Shown: positions 20,459 to 30,190 of the stretch, piece by piece
Position numbering within the stretch: position 1 is the first letter of the stretch
Layout: each line of letters begins with the position of its first letter
DNA from: Thermotogaceae bacterium
GTDB taxonomy: Bacteria; Thermotogota; Thermotogae; B21-G9; HyVt-16
Direction of reading: 5' to 3'
Assembly: GCA_029981435.1 (NCBI GenBank)
Contig: JARRBB010000001.1
Coordinates: 65,691-104,224 of the forward strand
DNA length: 38,534 bases
Made by a program: the position numbers and the translations under genes
Notes under the pieces: model-generated
Seen by the model: only the letters and a program-made list of their open reading frames with translations
What the model was told of the DNA's origin: nothing
Database searches by the model: none

Positions 20459-22129
20459 ATGAGTATGTTTTGTTTTCAATGTTCAGAAACTTTGAATGGA
20501 CGAGGCTGTACAGTTCAAGGAGTTTGCGGAAAAGATGAAAAAACAGCGAAACTACAGGATCTTCTTGTATGGGTTCTGAAAGGATTGTCCTACTGGGCTG
20601 TGAAGGCAAGAAAATACGGTATCGAAGATCCAGAAGTCAACCTGTTCGTTGCGGAAGGATTGTTCACAACTGTCACCAACGTCAATTTCGATCCTGAAAG
20701 TGTTGCTGAGAAAATAGAAAAAGCCCTGAATCTTAGAAAAGAATTAGAGAAAAGATTTAAAGCCGCTTATTATGAAAAAGAAAAAAGAGAATTTGATGAA
20801 AAGGCTCCTGAAGCCGCTACCTGGTATGTTCCAAAAAACCTCGAACTTTGGGAATCAAAGGGTGCAGAAGTAGGTGTATTGTCAACTGAAAATGAAGATA
20901 TAAGATCGTTGAGGGAACTTTTAACGTATGGATTAAAAGGTATAGCGGCATACACGGATCATGCTTACATATTGCAGAAATTCAACGACAAAATTCTTCA
21001 TTTTCTTCAGGACGGCTTGGTAGCAACTCTCGATGATAATCTCAAAGCCGAAGACTATGTTGGATTAGTAATGGAAGCAGGAAAATATGCAGTTGAAGCT
21101 ATGAAGCTACTCGATGAAGCCAACACTTCAAGATATGGAAATCCAGAAATCACAGAAGTTTACACCGGAACACTCAAAGGCCCTGCAATACTGGTTAGTG
21201 GACATGATCTGCTGGATCTCGAAGAAATCTTGATTCAGACTGAGGGAAAAGGTATAAACGTCTACACACATGGAGAAATGTTACCAGCGAATGCATATCC
21301 GGGTTTAAAAAAATATAAACATCTTGTAGGTAATTACGGCACTTCCTGGTTTAGACAACAGAAAGAATTCGACGAATTCAACGGTGCGATAGTTATGACT
21401 ACCAACTGTATACAGAAACCTCTCGAAAGTTACAAAGATAGAATATTCACAACAGGGCTCGTTGGATGGCCCGGAGTAAAACACATTCCCAATAGAACAG
21501 ACGGAAAACCAAAAGATTTCACACCTGTCATTGAAAAGGCGCTGGAACTTGGCGGTCTCGAAGAAAAACCTGGCAAGAAAATAGTCATCGGATTCGGTAG
21601 AAATCAGCTCGCCCAACTTGCTGATACCGTTGTTGAAGCTGTAAAAGCGGGGAAAATCAAACGTTTTGTCGTTATGGCTGGCTGTGATGGAAGAATAAAA
21701 GAAAGAGAGTATTATACAGAACTGGCAAAAAGGCTTCCGAAAGACCACGTGATATTGACAGCGGGTTGTGCAAAGTACAGGTACAACATGCTTGATCTTG
21801 GTGATATCGATGGAATTCCAAGAGTTATAGATGCAGGACAGTGTAATGATTCATACACCCTCGCGGTTACAGCGCTGAAATTAAAAGAAGTTCTTGGACT
21901 CGATGATATAAACGATCTGCCAATATCGTACGATATCGCCTGGTATGAACAGAAAGCAGTTGCAGTGTTGCTCGCATTGCTGTATCTGGGAGTTAAACAT
22001 ATAAGACTTGGTCCTGTTCTTCCCGCGTTTGTATCACCGAACGTTCTTAAAGTGCTCGTTGAAAACTTCGATATAAAACCCATAAAAAGTGTTGAAGAGG
22101 ATTTAGAGGCTATAGTGCAGGGAAAATGA
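20459..22129 (+). CDS. hcp: Hydroxylamine reductase / hybrid cluster protein
   Basis: 556 aa; [23 protein letters not shown] cysteine motif, [41 protein letters not shown] hybrid-cluster ligand motifs. Confidence 0.97.
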   Translation: MSMFCFQCSETLNGRGCTVQGVCGKDEKTAKLQDLLVWVLKGLSYWAVKARKYGIEDPEVNLFVAEGLFTTVTNVNFDPESVAEKIEKALNLRKELEKRFKAAYYEKEKREFDEKAPEAATWYVPKNLELWESKGAEVGVLSTENEDIRSLRELLTYGLKGIAAYTDHAYILQKFNDKILHFLQDGLVATLDDNLKAEDYVGLVMEAGKYAVEAMKLLDEANTSRYGNPEITEVYTGTLKGPAILVSGHDLLDLEEILIQTEGKGINVYTHGEMLPANAYPGLKKYKHLVGNYGTSWFRQQKEFDEFNGAIVMTTNCIQKPLESYKDRIFTTGLVGWPGVKHIPNRTDGKPKDFTPVIEKALELGGLEEKPGKKIVIGFGRNQLAQLADTVVEAVKAGKIKRFVVMAGCDGRIKEREYYTELAKRLPKDHVILTAGCAKYRYNMLDLGDIDGIPRVIDAGQCNDSYTLAVTALKLKEVLGLDDINDLPISYDIAWYEQKAVAVLLALLYLGVKHIRLGPVLPAFVSPNVLKVLVENFDIKPIKSVEEDLEAIVQGK

Positions 22130-22170
22130 ATTATTTGTTTTCCTTGAACGATACAACGTTGATGTGATAA

Positions 22171-22392
<222 letters not shown>

Positions 22393-22409
22393 TCAAAGAA
22401 AAGTATATC

Positions 22410-22433
22410 TGGGGGCTTTTAGCCCCCATTTTT
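22410..22433 (+). terminator. Rho-independent terminator after ferredoxin
   Basis: TGGGGGCT-TTT-AGCCCCCA followed by TTTTT. Confidence 0.92.
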
Positions 22434-22453
22434 GATATTTTAAGGAGGAAACT

Positions 22454-23224
22454 ATGCTCAAAGTTGTAGATACACATGCCCATATACACATGCCACAGTT
22501 TGAAGGAGATAGGGATTTGATCATACAGAACCTTGAAAAAGATGATATAGAGTTCATTGTGGAAGTTGGTGTTGATTTAGAAAGCAGCAAGAAAGCAGTA
22601 AGATTGTCATACGATAATCACGGAATATTTTCTGCGGTTGGGATTCATCCTCATGATGTAAAGGGAATAGAAGAAGATACTCTTGAAGAAATTGAAAATC
22701 TTGCCGGATTCAGTAAGGTTGTTGCAATAGGAGAAGTGGGGCTCGACTATTATCGAAATTTATCTCCCAAAGAATTGCAGGTGAAATATTTTATAGAACA
22801 GATTGAACTTGCAAAAAGACTTGATAAACCGCTGATAGTTCATATAAGAAACGCTTACGATAAAGCGTTAAAAATCCTGAAAGAACATGCCAGAGAAATG
22901 AAGGTGGTTATTCACAGTTTTTCAGGAAGTTTGGAAGATGTTAAAACAGCTCTTTCGCTTGGGTTTTATATTGGAATAAGTGGGCCCGTAACTTTCAAAA
23001 ACGCTAATACTCTTCGAGAAAATGTGAAAATTATTCCATTGAATCGCATACTTTCAGAGACAGATTGCCCTTACCTAACACCGGAGCCTTTTCGCGGCAA
23101 AAGAAACGAGCCAAAGTATGTAAAATACGTCGTCGAAAAGATAGCTCAGATAAAAGAAAAAAACGTAGAGCTGGTGGCTGATCAGCTTCTTGAAAATGCA
23201 AAAGAGTTTTTCAATATAAGGTGA
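22454..23224 (+). CDS. TatD family metal-dependent hydrolase
   Basis: 256 aa; VDTHAHIHMPQFEGD, VGIHPHDV, AIGEVGLDYYRNLSPKELQ, VIHSFSGS, SETDCPYLTPEPFRGKRNEP. Confidence 0.96.
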   Translation: MLKVVDTHAHIHMPQFEGDRDLIIQNLEKDDIEFIVEVGVDLESSKKAVRLSYDNHGIFSAVGIHPHDVKGIEEDTLEEIENLAGFSKVVAIGEVGLDYYRNLSPKELQVKYFIEQIELAKRLDKPLIVHIRNAYDKALKILKEHAREMKVVIHSFSGSLEDVKTALSLGFYIGISGPVTFKNANTLRENVKIIPLNRILSETDCPYLTPEPFRGKRNEPKYVKYVVEKIAQIKEKNVELVADQLLENAKEFFNIR

Positions 23225-23246
23225 AATAGTTTGAGGAGGAGAAAAA

Positions 23247-23585
23247 ATGAAGATCGACAATTACAGAAATGTAGAACCACAGAAGCTCATGGATGGAAAA
23301 ATCCTGAAAAGAGTATTGATAGGTCCAAGGGACAATGCACCAACTTTCGTGATGCGAGTTTTCCCGCTTGAACCCGGTGCAAATACCCCGTATCATACAC
23401 ATCCATGGGAACATGAAGTCTTTGTACTCGAAGGGAAGTTGAAAGTTAAAGCAAAAAATAGAGAGTACGAAGTGGAAAAAGAAAGCTTCGTTTTTGTTGA
23501 ACCTAACGAAGAACACCAGTTTGTAAATATCGGAGACATACCTGCATCTTTCATTTGTGTGATACCGAATAGTGGTGGAGAGTAA
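23247..23585 (+). CDS. Cupin domain protein
   Basis: 112 aa; PGANTPYHTHPWEHEVFVLEGKLKV...FVFVEPNEEHQFVN cupin motifs 1 and 2. Confidence 0.94.
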   Translation: MKIDNYRNVEPQKLMDGKILKRVLIGPRDNAPTFVMRVFPLEPGANTPYHTHPWEHEVFVLEGKLKVKAKNREYEVEKESFVFVEPNEEHQFVNIGDIPASFICVIPNSGGE

Positions 23586-23603
23586 GACAGTAAAAAAATA
23601 AAA

Positions 23604-23632
23604 GCCGGTGGAAAAACCACCGGCTTTTTTAT
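23604..23632. terminator. Bidirectional Rho-independent terminator
   Basis: GCCGGTGG-AAAAA-CCACCGGC flanked by A-run and TTTTTT between convergent cupin and subtilase genes. Confidence 0.92.
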
Positions 23633-23634
23633 TA

Positions 23635-25662
23635 TCAATAAGTCTGTACAGGAATAGTAAATAGCTGACCAAATAATGACCACCAAAGATTGATTCCCAA
23701 AGTGCCTCCAGTATCATCAATTATCGCAAAAGTGGCGTCCTTGTCGAGTTGACCGAATATTGGAATTTGATAACCGTTGATGGTTGCCGTACCATCTATG
23801 GTTACAGTCGCACCGGTAGAATCTCTTGTGATTGCAAGATAACAGTAACCTGCTACATCGGAGAAATCATATGAATTGTTTCCTGTGAATGACAAAGTGT
23901 AATAGTTAAATTGCGAACCTGTAGATAATTCGTAGAGAGCATCGTTGAACAATACAGTAGCATTGATGGTTGGAGATGAAACAAGATCAACTAAGAAAGT
24001 GGATTCAAAGTAGAATGTTTCAGTAGAGTCTGTAGAGAGATTTATGGTTCTTGTATACTGTCTTTCTTCTTCCTGTCTGTAAACATAACTTATTCCAGCA
24101 TAACCATCATAGTAAGAACCATCAAATGAATCAGGTCCGCCGACTATGATATCGTATTCACCTGTATCAACCGCTGGAAAGTGTGCTACACCAGAAAGGT
24201 CTGTCTTGGCATAATAATTGCCGCCATCACCGGCTTTTCTATGAAGCGCCACAAAAACCGCCTGCAATGGATTACCCCAACTATCTACTGCGACGACATC
24301 CAAACTTGCTCCGGTGTTAGCAACACCTGCTGGAGAAAGACTTAGGGCAGATTTAGCGTTTATCAAGCCATAGCCAGAGCTGTGATCGTAACCAGGGTCG
24401 TCTATATCCAGCGCAGTTTGTTCTAAAATTTTTCTAACTTCCCACTGATTAGCATCTGGATACCTTTCTTTTATGAGTGCTGCAAGAGCTGATACGTGTG
24501 GACAGGCCATAGATGTCCCCTGATAAAAAGCGTAGGGATTTTCACCATCAAAGAATTCTTCTGTGTCCCAGAGTGGAACAGTTGATAATATTGCAACGCC
24601 TGGTGCTCCAACACTTACATAATCCCCTCTATTTGAGAAGAAAGTGGTTCTGTAATTTCCACCATTGTACTCTACCGCTGCAACACCTATGATTCCTGGA
24701 TAGCCAACGGGAGCCTGAACGTGCTGATCTGTATGATCGTTCCCAGCTGAGAACACCACTATAGCTCCATGATCTATCGCATAATCGTAAGCATCTTTCA
24801 AAACGTAGCTGTAACCCCAGCCACCCCAGGAATTTGAAAGAACATCGGCACCGTTATCAACTGCCCAGATAACACCATCTGCTACATAATCGTCTCCTAC
24901 ATAACTACCACCATTATCGAAAATGACTATCGGCATTATCTTGGCGTTGTATGCAAGACCCATGACTCCGTTTCCATCTCTTTTTGCGGCAATTGTTCCT
25001 GCAACATGAGTGCCATGTGCTCCACCAAAACTCGAATCAGATGTTGCTGGAAGGGTTTCACCAGTTGAAGGTCGATATCCTTCAACCAGTTGTCCCTGTA
25101 AATCTGGATGTGTTCCATCTACTCCAGTATCAACAACAGCGACCACAACTCCACTTCCAGTTGCAGTTGTCCACGCAAGCTCAGCGTTAACAGCTTTTAA
25201 TCCCCAGAGATATTTCCAGTATTCTTCTGAGATTTGTTTTTCACTTGGCAAGGTTGTTATTGATTTTATTATGCTGTCATCAACCGGTTGAGGTGGCTCT
25301 ATCTGTCTTATGTAGCTTGGCTCAATGTATCTTATACCTTCTAATTTTGTCTTTCTTAGAATATTGAGTGCATCTTCAACTTTTCCATCGAATTTGAAAG
25401 ATAAGGCTTTTATCTTTTCTAAATCTTTCAACACGGTTCCGTCGAACATCTGTACTATTTCAAGTGCTGCATCTTTATCTTCATAACCGATCACAAGCCT
25501 TCCCTCTATATAATCCACATCTTCCGTTGTTCCAAAACCTATAACAGGTTTATCACTTTCTTTTCCGTTGTTTACGTCAACCGGAAGGTTCATCTGACAC
25601 GAAATCACAAAGAAAGCAAACAACGAAAGAACCAAGATGAATAATTTTATCTTTTTTGTCAT
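23635..25662 (-). CDS. Subtilisin-like (S8) serine peptidase lipoprotein with C-terminal beta domains
   Basis: VVVAVVDTGVDGTHPDL (Asp), GGAHGTHVAGTIA (His), YQGTSMACPHVSALAAL (Ser); lipobox VISC; propeptide-like region. Start MTKK at 25662 with SD AAAGGGGGGAG (track starts at 25680). Confidence 0.95.
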   Translation of the reverse strand: MTKKIKLFILVLSLFAFFVISCQMNLPVDVNNGKESDKPVIGFGTTEDVDYIEGRLVIGYEDKDAALEIVQMFDGTVLKDLEKIKALSFKFDGKVEDALNILRKTKLEGIRYIEPSYIRQIEPPQPVDDSIIKSITTLPSEKQISEEYWKYLWGLKAVNAELAWTTATGSGVVVAVVDTGVDGTHPDLQGQLVEGYRPSTGETLPATSDSSFGGAHGTHVAGTIAAKRDGNGVMGLAYNAKIMPIVIFDNGGSYVGDDYVADGVIWAVDNGADVLSNSWGGWGYSYVLKDAYDYAIDHGAIVVFSAGNDHTDQHVQAPVGYPGIIGVAAVEYNGGNYRTTFFSNRGDYVSVGAPGVAILSTVPLWDTEEFFDGENPYAFYQGTSMACPHVSALAALIKERYPDANQWEVRKILEQTALDIDDPGYDHSSGYGLINAKSALSLSPAGVANTGASLDVVAVDSWGNPLQAVFVALHRKAGDGGNYYAKTDLSGVAHFPAVDTGEYDIIVGGPDSFDGSYYDGYAGISYVYRQEEERQYTRTINLSTDSTETFYFESTFLVDLVSSPTINATVLFNDALYELSTGSQFNYYTLSFTGNNSYDFSDVAGYCYLAITRDSTGATVTIDGTATINGYQIPIFGQLDKDATFAIIDDTGGTLGINLWWSLFGQLFTIPVQTY

Positions 25663-25676
25663 CTTTCTCCCCCCTT

Positions 25677-27242
25677 TCAATTAGAACCCGTTATGAAGGT
25701 GTTGTAAAAGTCTGGTTCAAGTCCAAATGGATCATCATCTTTTCCAAGATCTATCGCTATCGATTTGGCAACAGAATTATCATTCGGATCTGTAACCTGT
25801 GCAACGGCATATTCAACACCCCAACAATAGGTCTTGTTGCCTTGAAGTTGTGGGTACGGATATAACGTTCCCAAAGCCCAATAATACCAAATGTGATCCG
25901 AAAAGTCCACACTCACCTGCGTTGCATCTTCTCCACCAAAATTAAGTAAGTAAAGATTGCCACCTACATTTACAACCGGCGCAAGAATCTGCCAATTTTC
26001 ATTTTGAGTGTAATCATACATCCACAAATCATACCAGTATTCGGGTGTACCTTCGGGACTTGTGAGTTCGTTGGTCACTTTCCAGCTGAAGGTAGGAGCT
26101 CTTGAAACATTGGTTGCGTTGTTTGCGGGTGTTAACAATTCTACATTGAACATGTCCAGAGGCACAACATCACCGAGATATGTTGCAGTTCCCTCGTATC
26201 CAGGATAAACAGCGCTGACCTTGTAGTAAGTTCTTTTACCTACATCAAGCTGTGCTGAACCATCTTTAAAGGTTGAGTAGGAAGAAGGAACCACACCAAT
26301 TTTTTCATAATTGATACCATCGAAGGACCTGTATATCGCGTATCCTTCAGGTTCATCTGTCGTATCTGAAGAACTCGAATCTTCCCAAGGTGTCCAAGAT
26401 ACTTCTATCCAGAGGTTTCCTTCAAAATCTATGGCTTTTGTAATAGGCTCTTCGCTGTAAAATCCAATAGCAGCTCTTCTCGTATAAGCAGTTATCTGGC
26501 CATCTTCAACTATGTAGGCTTGAACTGGTGAGGAAATTTTACTTACATTCGCATAGAATACGTAATCCACTCTATCGTCGTTGTGATCGTATATCACCAC
26601 ATGGATTTCAGTTAGACCGTTCAGACCGTCTAAAGAAAGCGTTCCTGAAGCACTTGTTGTGGATTCAAAAATTGATCTTGGATTTGTTAAAAAGCCACTT
26701 CCAGGTGTTCCACCGGCTTTTACATAGATATACTTAACTCCAAACTCCGCTGTAGAATCATCTACGTTTACTTCAAAGTATGGATCCTCTGATAAATTGG
26801 AAAAATCTACAGGTGTTGTTTTTGTTTCATCGGTATAGAAGTTTATTTCTGCTTGAAGTATATCGTCCGATGATGGTGTTCCTACAGTTGCTTTTCTCAG
26901 CTGGATTTCGTATTCGTTATCTTTCAGGCTTGTTAAACCAAGTCCAACGACTTTACTCAATGCATAACCGTCTTTTTTTACAATCAACGTGAAAGTAGAC
27001 GGGTCAGTTGAAAGAAGCAGCTTTTTTTCAAAATAGCCGTTTTCATCGGTCATACCACTTGCTCTCAATGCTCCACGAGGATTGTAAAGTTCCACTGATG
27101 CGTTGGAAACAGCTTTTCCAGCATTATACTCAACTACGTAGAGTTTCAAAGTACCTCGTGGCATTAATATTGCTATACAGCCGGAAAGGAAAATCAAAAC
27201 CACCAATGAAGTTAAGAAAAGAAGAAGTAGTTTTGGTTTCAC
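25677..27242 (-). CDS. Hypothetical lipoprotein with carboxypeptidase-regulatory-like and FnIII-like domains
   Basis: 521 aa; lipobox LIFLSGC; GTLKLYVVEYNAGKAVSNASVELYNPRGALRASGMTDENGYFEKKL; YAIYRSFDGINYEKIGVVPSSYSTFKDGSAQLDVGKRTYYKVSAVYPG is FnIII-like. Confidence 0.82.
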   Translation of the reverse strand: MKPKLLLLFLTSLVVLIFLSGCIAILMPRGTLKLYVVEYNAGKAVSNASVELYNPRGALRASGMTDENGYFEKKLLLSTDPSTFTLIVKKDGYALSKVVGLGLTSLKDNEYEIQLRKATVGTPSSDDILQAEINFYTDETKTTPVDFSNLSEDPYFEVNVDDSTAEFGVKYIYVKAGGTPGSGFLTNPRSIFESTTSASGTLSLDGLNGLTEIHVVIYDHNDDRVDYVFYANVSKISSPVQAYIVEDGQITAYTRRAAIGFYSEEPITKAIDFEGNLWIEVSWTPWEDSSSSDTTDEPEGYAIYRSFDGINYEKIGVVPSSYSTFKDGSAQLDVGKRTYYKVSAVYPGYEGTATYLGDVVPLDMFNVELLTPANNATNVSRAPTFSWKVTNELTSPEGTPEYWYDLWMYDYTQNENWQILAPVVNVGGNLYLLNFGGEDATQVSVDFSDHIWYYWALGTLYPYPQLQGNKTYCWGVEYAVAQVTDPNDNSVAKSIAIDLGKDDDPFGLEPDFYNTFITGSN

Positions 27243-27381
27243 TTACCATACACCCCCTTGATATATTAATGATGATTTTCGCGATGGTTTAACTCAATCT
27301 GGTATAATAAAAAACTTTAAGCTAAAATAAATTTTAGTGCAAACTTATATAATAATATCACATAAAAAAGGGGGAAATAAA

Positions 27382-28323
27382 GTGAAAAATTTGAAAATCT
27401 GGACCATGGGTGAGATTCTCGTAGAAATAATGAGGCCGAAACCTGGAATTCCTTTTGAAAAAACTGACCAATTCCTTGGTCCTTTTCCAAGCGGTGCACC
27501 TGCAATATTTATAGATACCGCTGCAAGGCTGGATCACGAAGCAGGAATAATAGGTGGAGTAGGAAAAGATGGATTTGGGAAAAATGTTTTGAACAGATTG
27601 ATAAAAGATGGAGTTAACTGTAACTATGTAAAAATGATTGAAGGAAAATCAACGGCGGTCGCTTTTGTGAGCTATTTTAAAGATGGTTCAAGAGAGTTCA
27701 TATATCATGTTGATGGAACTCCTGCTACTGAGGCACACGACCTCTCTAAAATAAACGTCGAAGTAGACTGTTTTCATATTATGGGTTGTTCTCTCATGTT
27801 CAACAAAAATTTTGCAGAAAATATAATTCTGATGATGAAAAAGTTCTATGATAATGGAGCAAAGGTGAGTTTTGATCCTAACATAAGGAAAGAATTGTTG
27901 AGTGGCAAAAACGTAAGGGAGTTGATAGAACCTGTATTGAACGTTACATCGATATTTTTACCGGGTATCGACGAATTGAGATTGATAACAGGTATAGAAA
28001 ACGAGCAAAAAGCAGTTGAATATACTTTTGGAAAATATCAAAAAATGGAATTTGTAGTTTTGAAAAAAGGAAGGAAAGGAGCAACTGTTTTCACAAAGAA
28101 TGAAAAGATTGACATACCAGCATATGCAATCAAAGAGGTGGATCCAACCGGTGCTGGAGATTGCTTTGATGCAGCGTTTGTCTGTGGAATACTTGAAGGA
28201 AGAACACCACTTGAAGCAGGGAAAATGGCTGCAATAGCTGGTGCGATGAACGCAGCGGCTTTTGGACCCATGGAAGGTAAAATAAGCAGAGAAGAAGTTG
28301 AGAAACGCTTGAATCAATTTTGA
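27382..28323 (+). CDS. PfkB family carbohydrate kinase
   Basis: PSGAPAIFIDTAARLDHEAGIIGGVGKDGFG and EVDPTGAGDCFDAAFVCGIL; GTG start at 27382 after AAAGGGGGAAATAAA (track starts at 27337). Confidence 0.93.
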   Translation: MKNLKIWTMGEILVEIMRPKPGIPFEKTDQFLGPFPSGAPAIFIDTAARLDHEAGIIGGVGKDGFGKNVLNRLIKDGVNCNYVKMIEGKSTAVAFVSYFKDGSREFIYHVDGTPATEAHDLSKINVEVDCFHIMGCSLMFNKNFAENIILMMKKFYDNGAKVSFDPNIRKELLSGKNVRELIEPVLNVTSIFLPGIDELRLITGIENEQKAVEYTFGKYQKMEFVVLKKGRKGATVFTKNEKIDIPAYAIKEVDPTGAGDCFDAAFVCGILEGRTPLEAGKMAAIAGAMNAAAFGPMEGKISREEVEKRLNQF

Positions 28324-29234
28324 GATTTCAAAAATTTTTCAACTTCCTCGTAAGTTGGAATCGAAGGCTGAGCTCCTTTTCTCGTTACTGATATTGCAGC
28401 TGCCGCATTGGCAAATTCCAGGGCCTTTTTGAGATTCATATTTTTCTGTAGAGCAACGGCAAAGGAACCGTTGAAAACATCGCCGGCAGCTGTTGTGTCT
28501 TTTACCTTAACTCTGAGTGCGTTAATTGTGAATTTCTCATGGTCAGACTTGAAGATTACTCCTTTTTCTCCCATTTTTACTATAAGATTTTTCAGCCCGA
28601 ACTTTTTCAAAATTTCAAAAGCTTCATCGATGCTGTTCACATTTTTTCTCGAGCTTTTTAATAATTCTGATATTTCTGTTTCATTCGGTGTGAGAAAATC
28701 AACGAATTTCATTATCCTCAGATCTATACCTCTTGCAGGTGCGGGATCAAAAATCACGGTTTTATTCTTTTCTTTGAATCGTTTGGCAACCTCATACGTG
28801 GTTTCAAAGGGTATCTCGTTTTGAAGCAGAACAAAATCATTCTTTAGAAGGCTTTCAAGATTCTCATCTATTGACTCTTTTGTTAACATGCCATTTGTAC
28901 CTTCGACGATAATTATTCTGTTCTCGCCTTCTTTTGTCAATTCAATGAAAGCCCTACCAGTTTGTCCGTTTACAACTTTGAATCCACTTATGTTGAGTTT
29001 CATAAAGTAGTCTTTATAAAAATCTCCGTATTCGTCGTTTCCAATGTAACTCAAGAAATAACAACTTCCAAGTAATTTTGCAACAGTAACAGCTTGATTC
29101 GCACCTTTTCCACCAGGGAAAAGTTCAAGTTTCTCTGCTTTTTGTGTTTCACCAGGCTTTGTAAAATGTTCCACAGTCATAACTATATCCATGTTTGTGC
29201 TTCCTACAACTGCGATCATTTTTATCCCCTCCAA
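28314..29234 (-). CDS. rbsK: Ribokinase (PfkB family)
   Basis: MIAVVGSTNMDIVMTVEHFTKPGETQKAEKLELFPGGKGANQAVTVAKLLG; KVKDTTAAGDVFNGSFAVAL. True start probably ATG of MIAVVG, 15 nt into the track ORF. Confidence 0.92.
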   Translation of the reverse strand: MEGIKMIAVVGSTNMDIVMTVEHFTKPGETQKAEKLELFPGGKGANQAVTVAKLLGSCYFLSYIGNDEYGDFYKDYFMKLNISGFKVVNGQTGRAFIELTKEGENRIIIVEGTNGMLTKESIDENLESLLKNDFVLLQNEIPFETTYEVAKRFKEKNKTVIFDPAPARGIDLRIMKFVDFLTPNETEISELLKSSRKNVNSIDEAFEILKKFGLKNLIVKMGEKGVIFKSDHEKFTINALRVKVKDTTAAGDVFNGSFAVALQKNMNLKKALEFANAAAAISVTRKGAQPSIPTYEEVEKFLKSQN

Positions 29235-29242
29235 TCTTTGCT

Positions 29243-30154
29243 TTAAATCTTTGAACAGAGCCTGTCTATCAAGAACTTTATGAACTCTTCACTATCAACG
29301 CTGCATGCTACTTTAATGTTTGAACTTTCATCAGGTATCACGATGGTTTGTCCCACTGTGTATTTGCCCTGTGTTTCAACGATAACCTTGCAATTCGTAG
29401 TTTCTAAGAATTCAGGTTTTATACAGTAAGATAACGCAAGTGGGTCGTGCATACAACTTGAATCGGATTTTAAGAATCTCCACCATATTTCTATCAATCT
29501 TACTAAAGTATCGGTCAATTCTGTTCCTACATCTTTAATTCTTTGAAGATGAGAACGATCTATTGGAACTTTTAACGTTACATCCAGGCCAACCATGGTT
29601 ATCGGTATACCAGAATCAAAAACAACGCTCGCAGCTTCTGGATCACATTTTATGTTATGTTCTATGTACGGCAATTCTGGCGCGTTGTCAAATATTCTTG
29701 CAACACCTCCCATCATGATTATTTCCATCACATTTTCTATTATTTTAGGTTCTTTTATTATAGCAGCAGCTATGTTTGTGAGAGGACCAATTGTCACAAG
29801 GGTTATTTCTTTTGGATTTTCCAAGATTTTTTCAATTAGAAAATCAACAGCGTGTTTATCTACAGGTTTTAAATCTCTTTTAGCTTCGTCTGTCAATATT
29901 CCTTTACCTTCATGCCCAGGCCACCAGACTTCTCTTTCTCTGAGCAATGGTTTTTCTATTCCTGCTACTACTGGGACATCATCAATACCCATCAGTTTCA
30001 AAAGTTTCAAAACTATTTGGGCTCTCAAAAGTGTGTTTCCATATACCGTTGTTATTCCTTCAACTTTCAATTCTGGTGATTTTAAAGCCAAAGTTATCGC
30101 AACTGCATCATCGACATCGGTACCTACGTCTGTGTCTATAATGACTTTTTTCAT
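29243..30154 (-). CDS. Inosine-uridine preferring nucleoside hydrolase family
   Basis: 303 aa; KKVIIDTDVGTDVDDAVAITLAL, TIGPLTNIAAAI, IIMMGGVA, EHNIKCDPEAASVVFDSGIPITMVGLDVT. Confidence 0.96.
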   Translation of the reverse strand: MKKVIIDTDVGTDVDDAVAITLALKSPELKVEGITTVYGNTLLRAQIVLKLLKLMGIDDVPVVAGIEKPLLREREVWWPGHEGKGILTDEAKRDLKPVDKHAVDFLIEKILENPKEITLVTIGPLTNIAAAIIKEPKIIENVMEIIMMGGVARIFDNAPELPYIEHNIKCDPEAASVVFDSGIPITMVGLDVTLKVPIDRSHLQRIKDVGTELTDTLVRLIEIWWRFLKSDSSCMHDPLALSYCIKPEFLETTNCKVIVETQGKYTVGQTIVIPDESSNIKVACSVDSEEFIKFLIDRLCSKI

Positions 30155-30190
30155 TTTGCAATTCCCCCTTATCGGAGATATTCCAGCATT

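Noticed and set aside
21305-22083. 147 aa and 123 aa minus-strand ORFs within hcp
   Set aside because: Antisense to the highly conserved hcp coding sequence; no plausible motif.
23211-23720. 169 aa minus-strand ORF over the cupin gene and terminator
   Set aside because: Runs across the cupin gene antisense and through a strong bidirectional terminator.
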